This document shows, piece after piece, positions 16,834-25,805 of a DNA stretch of 64,000 nucleotides. The position numbers and the translations under genes are program-made. The DNA is from JAYRSJ01 sp041920215 (GTDB taxonomy: Bacteria; Pseudomonadota; Gammaproteobacteria; Burkholderiales; Burkholderiaceae_C), in assembly GCA_041920215.1 (NCBI GenBank), contig JAYRSJ010000016.1:1-64000 (forward strand). The letters are read 5' to 3'. The number at the start of each line of letters is the position of its first letter. Position 1 is the first letter of the stretch. Under the pieces are notes generated by a model that searched no databases, was not told the DNA's origin, and saw only the letters and a program-made list of their open reading frames with translations.

Positions 16834-17388
16834 TCAGTTGCCGCCTTTCCCAAAAACTTGCTTGAAAGTCAGCGCGATGATCTTGAAATCCAGCGCCAGC
16901 GAGGCGTCTCGCGCATACCTGAGGTCCAGCGCCTTGCGCTGCTCGACGGTGGCCTCCGAGCGCAGGGTGGCCTGCGCCAAGCCCGTAATGCCCGGACGCA
17001 CCTGATGGCGGGCCAACCAATCGGCCTCGCTGTACATGCTGCGCTGGGCGGGCACGTCAGGGCGGGGTCCGACCAGGCTCATATCGCCCTTGAGCACGTT
17101 CAGCAGTTGCGGCAGTTCGTCAAGACTGGTGCGCCGGATGAAGCGCCCGACCGGTGTGATTCGCGGATCGGCGTCCGCGGTAGAAAAGCCACCTAGACGC
17201 TCCGCATCCAGCACCATGCTACGGAACTTGTAGATGCTGAATTCAAGCCCCCCGCGGCCGATGCGCCGTTGACGAAACAGCACGGGGCCGAAGTCAGACA
17301 TCCAGATGGCCAGCGCAACGCCTAGCAACAAGGGTGCCAGCAGCAGCAGCGCGCAGGCTGCGGCCACGCAATCTATCAATCTCTTCAT
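16834..17388 (-). CDS. Initiating phosphoglycosyltransferase (PglC-size bacterial sugar transferase)
   Basis: This 184-residue enzyme has one N-terminal helix (LIDCVAAACALLLLAPLLLG) and the conserved cytoplasmic core of monotopic phosphoglycosyltransferases. The core includes FRQRRIGRGGLEFSIYKFRS, DPRITPVGRFIRRTSLDELP, QLLNVLKGDMSLVGPRP and HQVRPGITGLAQ. It transfers a sugar-1-phosphate from UDP to undecaprenyl phosphate, starting repeat-unit synthesis on the inner membrane. The small size matches PglC, which uses UDP-diacetylbacillosamine, an intermediate of the nonulosonate route encoded nearby, so that sugar is a plausible first residue. It overlaps the flippase-like gene by 4 bp and precedes asnB by one base. 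Confidence 0.9.
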   Translation of the reverse strand: MKRLIDCVAAACALLLLAPLLLGVALAIWMSDFGPVLFRQRRIGRGGLEFSIYKFRSMVLDAERLGGFSTADADPRITPVGRFIRRTSLDELPQLLNVLKGDMSLVGPRPDVPAQRSMYSEADWLARHQVRPGITGLAQATLRSEATVEQRKALDLRYARDASLALDFKIIALTFKQVFGKGGN

Positions 17389-18881
17389 GACGCGCTATCC
17401 AGATTGGGACGTCGATTCAGGTCCAGGATGCGCAAACCCAGGGCAGACGCCATGACAAATGCCAACAAGGCGAGTGCCGGCTCGCCGTACAGATGCGCAC
17501 CCGGAGGCAGCACCGCTTCGATTATTGTTCTTTTGCCAGCTGCAATCAGGCCAACGATGGCCATGACGCTCAGTGAGGCGGGAAGGATTCTACGACATGG
17601 CCGCAGCATCCCCCAGCCAAGCTGATGCGCCAACAGCCAGGCCAACCCCAGGTGCACTGCCGGCAAGGCCCACATCAGCAAGGAGCCAGAACGCGCCAGC
17701 AGGCCTGGCATTGCCAGCAGCGGCAACAGCAGCAGGACGCTCAAATTGAGCCGCAACACCGTGCCTGGGCGCTGGCTGGCGTTGAGTGCGGCGCTCAGCA
17801 GCGTGGCCACACCCACAAAGGGCAGACTCAGTAGCGCGATCTTGGTCAACAGCGCGATCACCTGCGCATCGGCGGCCGATACCTGCCCGCGCTCGAACAG
17901 CAGTGCTACCACCGCCTCACCAAAAGCCAGACCGCACAAAAGCACAACCAGCGATAGCAGTACCGCCTTTTGCAACTGGCCGGAGAGCAAGGCGTCAAAG
18001 GCCTCGCGATCGCCACGCGCGTGAAACTCGCTCATGCGCGGAAAGGCTACTGTGGCCAGTGTCGTGATAACGATGCCCAGGGGCAGCTCGACCAGCTTGA
18101 TGGCGTAGTTGAAAGCAGCGAGTTGCCCCGGCGCCAGCCAAGAAGCCGCCGCCCTTAGCAGCACCGGTATCAAGATCAGCAAGGAGGCGGCCGCCAGTCC
18201 GGCACTGAAACTTCGCAGCAGCGCGGCGTCGACCAAGCCAGCCTGACGAGGCGCTTGCCACAGCGCTGTCGCCCCTCCCGGCAGCGCCAGCAATTGGCTC
18301 AGCCAGCGCAGCAGGGCGCCCGCCGCGATGCCCCAGCACAACCAGGGCAACACCTCTTGACCAGGGTGGGCCAATGCCAGCGCGGCAATGACGCATAGAT
18401 TGAACAGCAAGGTGCCGCAGCCTGCCACAAAAAACCGCTCGCCCGCATTCAGCGCCGCGCTGCTCACGCCTGAAAGTGCAGCCAGCGGCAAAGCCACAGC
18501 CACCAAAGCCCACAAACCCAGCCCCAATGCTGGCACCGCACTCCCGGGTGCCAGCAGGCTCAGCCACAGGCCAGGCGCCCATAACAGCAGGCCGCCAAGC
18601 GCCGCAAACAGCAGGCCGGTCCATAGCGAGGCCTGGCCGAACAAGGCGGCGGCGCGTGATGGCGCCATGCCCCGCAAGGCGGGCACCAGCGCCACGGCAA
18701 GCCCGCCCGAGAGCAGCAGATTGACCAGCAGGTCGGGTAGTGTCAGCAGTACGATAGCCACATCGGCCTCGGCCGACAGGCCCAGGCGGGACGCCAGCAT
18801 CAGCTCGCGCGCAAAACCGGCCAGCCGTCCGGCCATCAGGGCCAGGCTCAACAGCAGGCCGGCCCGCAGCAAACGATTCAT
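17385..18881 (-). CDS. MurJ/Wzx-like lipid-linked oligosaccharide flippase
   Basis: This 498-residue multi-pass protein of the MOP exporter superfamily resembles MurJ/MviN. It opens with a helix containing LLLSLALMAGRLAGFARELM and shows MurJ-like stretches such as LVNLLLSGGLAVALVPALR, YAIKLVELPLGIVITTLATV and AFPRMSEFHARGD. About 13-14 hydrophobic segments can be picked out. Within a polysaccharide locus next to an initiating transferase it most likely flips the undecaprenyl-linked repeat unit across the inner membrane, the Wzx job, although a peptidoglycan lipid II role cannot be excluded. The ATG at 18881 is used; a TTG lies two codons upstream. The gene overlaps the sugar transferase gene by 4 bp. 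Confidence 0.83.
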   Translation of the reverse strand: MNRLLRAGLLLSLALMAGRLAGFARELMLASRLGLSAEADVAIVLLTLPDLLVNLLLSGGLAVALVPALRGMAPSRAAALFGQASLWTGLLFAALGGLLLWAPGLWLSLLAPGSAVPALGLGLWALVAVALPLAALSGVSSAALNAGERFFVAGCGTLLFNLCVIAALALAHPGQEVLPWLCWGIAAGALLRWLSQLLALPGGATALWQAPRQAGLVDAALLRSFSAGLAAASLLILIPVLLRAAASWLAPGQLAAFNYAIKLVELPLGIVITTLATVAFPRMSEFHARGDREAFDALLSGQLQKAVLLSLVVLLCGLAFGEAVVALLFERGQVSAADAQVIALLTKIALLSLPFVGVATLLSAALNASQRPGTVLRLNLSVLLLLPLLAMPGLLARSGSLLMWALPAVHLGLAWLLAHQLGWGMLRPCRRILPASLSVMAIVGLIAAGKRTIIEAVLPPGAHLYGEPALALLAFVMASALGLRILDLNRRPNLDSAS

Positions 18882-18895
18882 GCCCAACGCCAGAT

Positions 18896-19738
18896 TCAGA
18901 CCTGTCGCACAACGCCCTTGCGCGCACGCACAGCCGCCACGATCTGCGCCACTCCTTCGCGCACGGCAACCGTGTTGCGCTGCTGCGCTAGGCTATCGGC
19001 ATGCTGAGCACTGGCATAGGCTTGGCGCAACTTGGTGATCTCGGCGGCAAAGTCCATTTGAGTGCGAATTTCCTCCACGCTGTTGGCCTGGCGGTGGAAC
19101 GTGCGCGACAGGATGGCAGCACCGGAACCCAAGCGGGCATGTTCGGCCAGCAGCAGCTCAGCTGGCAGAAGGCCTTCGCCGACGCGTGCCACGCCGCCAA
19201 TGCCAAAAGGCTTGCCCTCGGCGCGCAAGATGGCGGCCAACTCATCGACCATGCCATTGGCCAGGGGCTCGAACATGAAGTCCATGCCCAGTTCCAGATG
19301 CAGATCGTTCAGCCCGATATGCACTTCGTCCACGCCAGGCACGCGAACACAGGCGCCCAAGGCTCGCGCAGCGGCAGCGGTCTCCACCAGCAGCACCGCG
19401 CGAGCGCGCCCCGCAATGGCGCGGCAAAACACCGCCACCTCTTCCGGGGCGCGAAACATCGGCAGCATCAGTTCGTCCGCACCGGCATCAAGCACCGCCC
19501 CCACCTCATTGGCCGTGCCCGCATGCACCGGATTGATCCGCACCAGCAATCGACCGGCCGGCACAGCGGCCCGAACTCGCCCTACGTCGAACAGGCTGTG
19601 ACGGCTGATAACGGTATTCAAGTGGCCCTGGCGCGCTTCTTTGCCATTGATCTCGAGATCGACAAAAATCCGGTCGGCGCCACTTGCGATGCCAAAGGCG
19701 GCCACATCAGGGCAGTTGGTGATCAGAAAAAATTTCAT
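18896..19738 (-). CDS. HpcH/HpaI aldolase / citrate lyase family protein
   Basis: This 280-residue protein has the TIM-barrel pattern of the HpcH/HpaI and citrate-lyase beta family. An early metal- and substrate-binding stretch is RIFVDLEINGKEARQGHLNT, a conserved Arg sits in LLVRINPVHAG, the metal-ligand Glu region is VLLVETAAAARALG, and the metal-ligand Asp region is VHIGLNDLHLELGMDF. The catalytic set therefore appears intact, and it could form or cleave a C-C bond with a 2-keto acid or acyl-CoA. The substrate is unknown. Its position between the flippase and the beta-propeller protein suggests a role in making an unusual sugar or substituent. The last 60 residues form a helical tail. Confidence 0.82.
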   Translation of the reverse strand: MKFFLITNCPDVAAFGIASGADRIFVDLEINGKEARQGHLNTVISRHSLFDVGRVRAAVPAGRLLVRINPVHAGTANEVGAVLDAGADELMLPMFRAPEEVAVFCRAIAGRARAVLLVETAAAARALGACVRVPGVDEVHIGLNDLHLELGMDFMFEPLANGMVDELAAILRAEGKPFGIGGVARVGEGLLPAELLLAEHARLGSGAAILSRTFHRQANSVEEIRTQMDFAAEITKLRQAYASAQHADSLAQQRNTVAVREGVAQIVAAVRARKGVVRQV

Positions 19739-19791
19739 GCTTTCATGGCCATCAGACCTGCCCGTACGGGCTAGGTCAGACTGCGGCGAAC

Positions 19792-20880
19792 TTATAGTTT
19801 TGACACCGGCAGCACCCGAACCGGGTCATTGATGCCACTGATCGCTCCGACAAAGCGCCCCTGTTCAAACAAAGCCACGCGATGATTGTCGGTGTCGGCG
19901 ACCCAGGTCTGACCGCTGATCGCATCATGGAAGAAACCGTTGGGGGAGTACAAAGTGTGTGGCCCTGCAACATCGGCGCTGCAAAGCTGCCTGGGAGGGG
20001 TTTCCGCCGTCGCTGTATGCACCTCCTCGGCAAGGATTTGTGGAGGCTTGGTCAGACCGTCCTGGAAAAGCGGAGCCGGGCACGCCAGGAGCACCTGGCG
20101 CGCATCGCTGTCCACGTCCCAGAGGCCCAGGCGATTGCCGTGTTCAGACAAAACCAGCAAGCCTGCTGCCTCCCGCCCCAGCATGTTCGGGTAGAACTCG
20201 GCCATGCGACGCACCTCACGCCAACGTGACTGCTTGCGGTAAAACACGACCGCGTGGCCAAAGGTGTCAGCCACAGCCAGCGTGTCGTCGCTCAGCAGCA
20301 ATGCATCGCGAGGATAGGATGTACGCGTGTCGATATGCTCGATGGGATCCAGACGCACGAACCCAACGCTGTCCCGAGATAGCCGAAACAGACTGATCCG
20401 GCTGACCCTTTCCTGACCGTCCACCATCACCAGGACATGGCCTTGGACGCGCAGCCCATTGGCAACGCCACCACCCAACTCGGGCAGGGGCAGACGTTGC
20501 AGCACCCGACCATTGGCTGGCGACACCACCCAAAGCTCGCCAGCTACGCCCACCAGGAGACGCCCGCCGTAACTGGCCAAAGCGCGCGCGCCACCTCCAG
20601 CCTTCACATCCAGGCTCCAGACCAGACGCCCCGCGCTGCTCACCCGTAGCAAGGTTTTGCTGGTACTGGTCAACACAATCAGATCATCTGCTCCGATACG
20701 GCGCCCATGCAAACGCAGAAACTGGGGCTCGAAGCTTGTGTGAAGAAAGTTGACGGTGCCTCGCCCTGGGCTATAGAAAGAATAGCGCTGAGGTGGCGGC
20801 GAATCATCAACCGCCAGCACTGAAGCCGCAGCCAGCCCCAACAAGGCCAGCAGCGCGTTGCAGAAAAAGGGCCTCGGCAC
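19792..20880 (-). CDS. Secreted beta-propeller-like protein of unknown function
   Basis: This 362-residue product starts at a GTG that directly abuts the stop of the Wza-like gene (TGAGTG). A signal peptide is visible (FFCNALLALLGLAAASVLA). The rest consists of repeated short beta-rich units like those of NHL or WD-type propellers, for example LIVLTSTSKTLLRVSSAGRL, LWVVSPANGRVLQRLPLP, LLLSDDTLAVADTFGHAVVF and TWVADTDNHRVALFEQGRFV. No catalytic motif was recognised. Tight coupling to the export gene suggests a periplasmic or outer-membrane helper of polysaccharide export, which is inference. Confidence 0.7.
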   Translation of the reverse strand: MPRPFFCNALLALLGLAAASVLAVDDSPPPQRYSFYSPGRGTVNFLHTSFEPQFLRLHGRRIGADDLIVLTSTSKTLLRVSSAGRLVWSLDVKAGGGARALASYGGRLLVGVAGELWVVSPANGRVLQRLPLPELGGGVANGLRVQGHVLVMVDGQERVSRISLFRLSRDSVGFVRLDPIEHIDTRTSYPRDALLLSDDTLAVADTFGHAVVFYRKQSRWREVRRMAEFYPNMLGREAAGLLVLSEHGNRLGLWDVDSDARQVLLACPAPLFQDGLTKPPQILAEEVHTATAETPPRQLCSADVAGPHTLYSPNGFFHDAISGQTWVADTDNHRVALFEQGRFVGAISGINDPVRVLPVSKL

Positions 20881-23175
20881 TCAAAGCCCCTTGGCAGCGC
20901 TCGCACCGACAAGCAACTGGAACATGATCTGCGACCAGTCCTTCAAACTGTTCATCCAGATTGACGTCAGGCCCAGACGCACCGGCTCCTCGGGCACGAA
21001 AACCGTATCGCCGGGCCGGGCAACGCTGCTGCCGGCGGAGAACATGCCACTAGATACAGCTTCAGCACGTCCATTGGCGCGGATCACATAGACCTCGGAC
21101 AAATCAGCCGTCTTCTTGGGGCTGGCGGCGTCCAGATAGCTGCGCAAGCTGCGCTGACTGTCCCACATGACCGTCAAAGGATTGTTGACCGCACCAAACA
21201 CCGCCACATGGTTAGGCCGAGCGGGCACCCAAACGGTGTCACCATCCTCCAGAACCAAGTCCGGCAGATCGGCCATCTTGGCTTCAACAGGGATGTCTAC
21301 TGCAATGCGCCCATCGGGCTGCTGGGATTTCAGCACGCTTGCCCTCAAGCGTGTCTCGGCAATCAGCGCCTCATTCAGCGTTCTCTGCTCGGCGGATTGC
21401 CCGGCGCCCAGCAATTCCCCAATCTGCGCCGTGATGCCGTCTTCCATCAGTTGCGCAGCTTTCTGCAATTGCTCTCGCTGCAGGCGCACTTGACTGGCTC
21501 GCGTGAACTTCAGGCCATACAGGAATGCGCGCGATGTGACACCCCCTGCGCGGGCCAGCAATTGGGGCAAGGTTTCGCCTGCCGCCAACTGGTAGACGCC
21601 CGGCCCTTGCACTTCGCCATCAATGCGCACATAGCGGGTGCGCAGTTCTTCCGGCAAGGCCAGGCTTTTGTCGCTATAGACCACCACCTGGTCTCCTGCC
21701 TGAAGTTGCAGATCGTCGACACTACCCGGAGCCGCCAGGGCGCGGCCCAGATTGAAATGCAGCAGCTCGGTCTGGCCGGTCAAGGCATTGATCCGCTCCA
21801 CCGTAGCCAGATTCCAGTTGACATTGTCCGCCGGTACAAGCGACTCGAGCCTGGCATCAGCGATGGTTTCTGCAACAGACCTCACGCCCGTCACGTTCAG
21901 GGGCTTGGTCTCAGTTGCCTTGCGTGCCGTACGCTGCCCCATTGCCAGCTCATTCCGGGCCCGTACCGTTTCAGGAGAGTAAAGCGCACTGCGACCCGGA
22001 ATCAAATCGCTGACTCGCATCCCCGGACGCCACGCCCGGCGCAGCGGCTGGAATACGGCACCCCGCACGGAAACCATATTGGCAAACTTGCTGCCCACCT
22101 CCTGAACTGTCAACACGTCGCCGTCCTGCAACGGCGTTTCAGCCTCTGCGCCGCTCAAGTTCAGCGTCAGCACCTTCTTAGGTGCATCTGGATTATTTCT
22201 GTCCAACCTGTCGACCGTCACACGATCTACGCGCGATGCGCTTGGCAAGCCGCCTGCGGCATGGATCAGGTTGGCTACGGTCGTACCGCCCGATGCCAGC
22301 TCGAAAATAGCCTGCAAATTGCTTGCACCGATCAGTGCGACGCGCGCGCCCGCCACGGGGAAGTGGATGACGTCCCCATTGCGCAGTGCCACATCACCCC
22401 GAGTCGATCCTTGAGTCACCACCTCATAGAAGTCAAACACAGCTCGCTGTTCACCATTGCGCATCAAGCGGATTGAACGCAACGAGCCAGTAGCAGCCGG
22501 CCCACCGGCCGCATAAATCACATTGAGCAGACTGCTGGTGGCCGAAACCTTATACACACCGGGGCGGGCAGCATGGCCGACCACCAAGACGGAGATGGTG
22601 CGCAACTTTCCCGTGTAGACATGCAGTTTGTACCCCGTGTAAAGACGCGCGATCGCCTTCCCGATCACGGCCTGCAGTTCACTACGCCGAACACCCGCCA
22701 CCATCACGCCACCTACACGCGGCAGGCTGATGAATCCGGTGTTGTCCACGACCAAATTGGCATCAAGCTCGATCGGACCCGTCACCTTAATGCGAATCTC
22801 GTCGCCAATCCCGACCTCGTAGAGCTCGCTGGGCGTACTGTGGACGGGCGCGTCAAACCCTTGGTCATCAAAGCTGAAAGCATCCAGACCGTAAACAGGC
22901 AACCACTTGCCATAGTTCCGGTGCACATAGTTCTGAAACTCAAGCTCTTGCGACGATGTTTCAGTCAAGGGGCGGCGCTTGACTGACTCATTTTCTTTAT
23001 CGGCCTGATCTTTGAGCTGCAACAGCGGCACACCGCTGGCGTCTAGCGGAACACTGGTCATCACCGGCGCGACCGGCGGCGAAGACAGGGCGCCAGTGCC
23101 CTGTCCCATGCCCGGCAAAGGAAGGAGAAAGAGCAGGCAGATAGTGGCAGTAACGAGGCGGGAGCGATTGAACAT
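20881..23175 (-). CDS. Wza-like polysaccharide export protein with several SLBB domains
   Basis: This 764-residue protein has an N-terminal secretion signal (LVTATICLLFLLPLPGMGQG) and a Poly_export domain near residues 105-190 (YEVGIGDEIRIKVTGPIEL). About five SLBB-type beta-grasp repeats follow: VLVVGHAARPGVYKV, VALIGASNLQAIFEL, VSVRGAVFQPLRRAW, VRIDGEVQGPGVYQL and VAVFGAVNNPLTVMW. E. coli Wza is about 380 residues; this longer form has additional SLBB units and would form the outer-membrane channel. A hydrophobic, helical C-terminus is consistent with a pore segment. The ATG at 23175 is chosen for the signal peptide; a longer frame begins at 23280. It is the first gene of the leftward polysaccharide locus. 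Confidence 0.85.
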   Translation of the reverse strand: MFNRSRLVTATICLLFLLPLPGMGQGTGALSSPPVAPVMTSVPLDASGVPLLQLKDQADKENESVKRRPLTETSSQELEFQNYVHRNYGKWLPVYGLDAFSFDDQGFDAPVHSTPSELYEVGIGDEIRIKVTGPIELDANLVVDNTGFISLPRVGGVMVAGVRRSELQAVIGKAIARLYTGYKLHVYTGKLRTISVLVVGHAARPGVYKVSATSSLLNVIYAAGGPAATGSLRSIRLMRNGEQRAVFDFYEVVTQGSTRGDVALRNGDVIHFPVAGARVALIGASNLQAIFELASGGTTVANLIHAAGGLPSASRVDRVTVDRLDRNNPDAPKKVLTLNLSGAEAETPLQDGDVLTVQEVGSKFANMVSVRGAVFQPLRRAWRPGMRVSDLIPGRSALYSPETVRARNELAMGQRTARKATETKPLNVTGVRSVAETIADARLESLVPADNVNWNLATVERINALTGQTELLHFNLGRALAAPGSVDDLQLQAGDQVVVYSDKSLALPEELRTRYVRIDGEVQGPGVYQLAAGETLPQLLARAGGVTSRAFLYGLKFTRASQVRLQREQLQKAAQLMEDGITAQIGELLGAGQSAEQRTLNEALIAETRLRASVLKSQQPDGRIAVDIPVEAKMADLPDLVLEDGDTVWVPARPNHVAVFGAVNNPLTVMWDSQRSLRSYLDAASPKKTADLSEVYVIRANGRAEAVSSGMFSAGSSVARPGDTVFVPEEPVRLGLTSIWMNSLKDWSQIMFQLLVGASAAKGL

Positions 23176-23334
23176 TGTCTGCAGGAGTCGATCTGATAAG
23201 CCAGTTTCGGCCAAGCCGAAACTACCGCCGCCACCAGACGTGGCGTTGGCTAGGTAGCTCACAGTGATGAACTGCATCATCTTAACGCCAACGCCGCCCC
23301 CTTCTCCCCCAGAGCGAGACGCTCAATACTGGAA

Positions 23335-23637
23335 TTATTCTGATGCTTGTTGCCGATAACCATGCGATTCCGCCTTCAACCTTGCCAACGCTTCCTGCGC
23401 CTTGCCTGCGGGCTTGGCCGCCAGGGCGGTGGCCGGGCGCTGCAGGCTGATGCGCGGCGCGCCGAACACGGTCGGGAACTCGCTCTGCATGGCCTCCAGT
23501 TCGCCACTGGCGCGGGCGCGCTGCAGCTCGGCCACGACTTCGGCGCGCGTCAGGCCCTGGGCCATCGCAGCGCCATGGCCCAACGCAGCCAGGGTGATCA
23601 CGGCAATCAGAGAGACATTCTTGGTGATGGTGTTCAT
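23335..23637 (-). CDS. DUF4148 secreted small protein
   Basis: This 100-residue protein has a clear signal peptide (VSLIAVITLAALGHGAAMA) followed by LTRAEVVAELQRARASGELE, the hallmark of the DUF4148 family common in Burkholderiales. The remainder is Ala/Arg/Gln-rich without other motifs. The function is unknown; it is likely periplasmic. It stands alone between the polysaccharide locus and the enoyl-CoA hydratase gene, with about 200 bp upstream that could hold its promoter. Confidence 0.85.
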   Translation of the reverse strand: MNTITKNVSLIAVITLAALGHGAAMAQGLTRAEVVAELQRARASGELEAMQSEFPTVFGAPRISLQRPATALAAKPAGKAQEALARLKAESHGYRQQASE

Positions 23638-23836
23638 GGTTCAGTCCTTTGCATGGCTACAAGCGCTAGAGGCTTGATCTGGACTTCGGGCCGCTGCGGG
23701 ATGCAGACAGGCCTGGTCCATGAGCCGCACTGTAGGCAGACCGACCTGGTAGAAACACTAGGTCGATCCGAACTGACCATTCCTCAAAAAGAAACAATCA
23801 CTCGATTCATAGCGATCACTACCGCTCAATTTCACA
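23638..23836. other. Intergenic, probable promoter region of the DUF4148 gene
   Basis: No reading frame with coding character is present. The part nearest the hydratase stop is AT-richer (Ts and As around 23785-23835), which would suit a minus-strand promoter for the DUF4148 gene, but no convincing -35/-10 pair was identified. Confidence 0.4.
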
Positions 23837-24625
23837 TTAACACTGCTTGAAATCGGGTTTGCGCTTGTTGATGAAGGCCTCCATGCCCTCGCGCTGATCC
23901 TCGCTGCCGAACAGCGCATGGAAGTAGCGGCGCTCGACCTTGACCCCGTCGCTCAGCGGCCCCTGATAGGCCAGGTTGACCAGCTCCTTGATCAGCATCA
24001 CCGAGGGGCCGCTGAAGCCGTTGATGGTCTCGGCGGCGGTCAACGCCTCGTCCAAGAGCGTGGCGGCAGGCACCACGCGCGAGACCAGGCCAGCCTTCTC
24101 CGCCTCGGCGGCGTCCATCATGCGAGCGGTCAGCAGCATGTCCATCGCCTTGCTCTTGCCGACCGCACGCGGCAGGCGCTGCGTGCCGCCGGCGCCGGGG
24201 ATGATGCCCAGCTTGATCTCGGGCTGACCGAATTTGGCCGTGTCGGCCGCGATGATGAAGTCACACATCATCGCCAGCTCGCAGCCGCCACCCAGGGCGA
24301 AGCCGGCCACGGCGGCGATCACGGGCTTCCTGACCTGCAGAATGGTCTCCCAGTTCTTCGAGATCAGGCCGCTCTTGAAGGCGCTCATGAAGTTGTGCGG
24401 CGCCATGGTCGGGATATCGGCGCCGGCGGCAAAGGCCCGCTCGGAGCCGGTCAGCACGATGCAGCCGACGCTCTCGTCGGCATCGAAGGCCAGCAGAGCC
24501 TGGCCCAGCTCGTCCATCAGCTGGTCGTTCAGCGCATTGAGCTGCTTGGGGCGGTTGAGGCTGATCAAACCGGTCTTGCGCGGCCCGTCGCCCCGCAGTT
24601 CGGTGATGATGCATTCATAGGTCAT
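23837..24625 (-). CDS. Enoyl-CoA hydratase
   Basis: This 262-residue crotonase-fold enzyme hydrates trans-2-enoyl-CoA in fatty-acid beta-oxidation. The oxyanion-hole segment AFAAGADI is present. Both catalytic glutamates of classical enoyl-CoA hydratases are in place: GGGCELAMMCDFIIAAD and FGQPEIKLGIIPGAGGTQRL. The C-terminal HALFGSEDQREGMEAFINKR is also characteristic. The ATG at 24625 is preceded by GGAGACC and overlaps the DUF3108 gene by 11 bp. The degree of conservation suggests a short-chain enzyme like mitochondrial ECHS1; the pathway context here is not informative. Confidence 0.95.
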   Translation of the reverse strand: MTYECIITELRGDGPRKTGLISLNRPKQLNALNDQLMDELGQALLAFDADESVGCIVLTGSERAFAAGADIPTMAPHNFMSAFKSGLISKNWETILQVRKPVIAAVAGFALGGGCELAMMCDFIIAADTAKFGQPEIKLGIIPGAGGTQRLPRAVGKSKAMDMLLTARMMDAAEAEKAGLVSRVVPAATLLDEALTAAETINGFSGPSVMLIKELVNLAYQGPLSDGVKVERRYFHALFGSEDQREGMEAFINKRKPDFKQC

Positions 24626-25805
24626 GGTGAGGGTCTCCAGCTGGGATGGCATCCGGCACGGGCCGGGATGGCGCAACTATAGGGGGCACCGGCAGGGCTT
24701 CGCCCGCCACGGTCGGCTCGGCCTGCAAGGGCAGCTGCTTCAGCATCAGATCCACAAAGGTCTGCTCGTCCTGGGCGATGCGCAGCCGCACCGGCAGGTA
24801 CTGCAGTCCCGGCGCCAGCCAGACCTCGGCGCGCAGATCGCCGCCCAACCGGGTGCCGGGCGGCAGCAGCGGCCGCAGATGCCAGGTCAGCAGCGGGCCC
24901 ATGGGCGTGTCCAGCAAGGCCTCGCCGACCACCTCATAGCGCCAGTCGTAGAGCCGGCGCGGCAGGGCCAGCGGCAGCGCGATCTGGTGGCCAGGCCGCA
25001 GCGGCTCGCGCCCGGTCAGCGCCAGCCAGCTCAGCTGCACGAACTGGCTGGCAGCGTCCTGCACGCCAGCCGGCTGGGCCTGAGGCCGGCCATCGGCCAG
25101 ACGCATGTGCTCGCCGTCGAAAAAGAGGCTCGCCCGGCGGCGCTGGCTGAACAGCACGCGGGTGTCCTCGTCATAGCGGCCCGGTGTGATGCCCTGCGGC
25201 CCGATCAGCCCGTCGCTGCTCATGCGCCGCGCGATCAGCGGCGCGAAGCCGGGGCCGATGCTGACGTCCAGATGGACCTGGTAGCGCCGCCCCTGGCGTA
25301 TCCACTGCACCTCGGCCTGGCCGTGCACCTCGCCGCGGTAGTTGCCGATCAGGCGGTAGCTGAGCTGGGTGGACGGCGGCCACTCCGGGCCGGGCGCATC
25401 GGCGTCGGAGGCAGCGATGGCTGGCGCAGGCGGCAGGGTCGGCAGGGCGGCCAGCAGCTCGGCGCCATCCGGCAGCGCCGCGGCAGACGGCAGGGGCAGC
25501 AAGTCCGGCTCGCCCGGTACCGCGGCGGCGCCCGCGGGCACGCCCAGACGGCGCAGCCGCCCGGCAGGCTGTGGCGTGGCCGGCACGGGCTGGCGTGCCG
25601 CCAGCGGCTGCAGTGCGCGCACGAAAGCCGTTTGCAGCCGCTCCGGCATGGGCCGGGACGGCGCCTGCCAGGCCGCCCGCAGGGCCGCCAGTTCCTCGAT
25701 CAGCAGGCCGTGCAGCGCCAGCACCGGCAGCAGGGCCAGACCCAGACCCAGCGCACGCCGGGCGGCGATCGTCTTGCCGGTCGACGGTCTCAGCTGCCCA
25801 GCCAT
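24615..25805 (-). CDS. DUF3108 domain protein
   Basis: This 396-residue protein has an N-terminal membrane anchor (ALGLGLALLPVLALHGLLIE), a Pro/Ala-rich linker to about residue 140, and a beta-rich DUF3108-type domain from about residue 145 to 350 with LSYRLIGNYRGEVHGQAEVQ, GRYDEDTRVLFSQRRRASLF and RLRIAQDEQTFVDLML. Family members are envelope proteins of unknown function. The start at 25805 overlaps the end of the M61 peptidase gene by 16 bp, and its stop overlaps the hydratase start, indicating one transcript. Confidence 0.8.
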   Translation of the reverse strand: MAGQLRPSTGKTIAARRALGLGLALLPVLALHGLLIEELAALRAAWQAPSRPMPERLQTAFVRALQPLAARQPVPATPQPAGRLRRLGVPAGAAAVPGEPDLLPLPSAAALPDGAELLAALPTLPPAPAIAASDADAPGPEWPPSTQLSYRLIGNYRGEVHGQAEVQWIRQGRRYQVHLDVSIGPGFAPLIARRMSSDGLIGPQGITPGRYDEDTRVLFSQRRRASLFFDGEHMRLADGRPQAQPAGVQDAASQFVQLSWLALTGREPLRPGHQIALPLALPRRLYDWRYEVVGEALLDTPMGPLLTWHLRPLLPPGTRLGGDLRAEVWLAPGLQYLPVRLRIAQDEQTFVDLMLKQLPLQAEPTVAGEALPVPPIVAPSRPVPDAIPAGDPHHDL

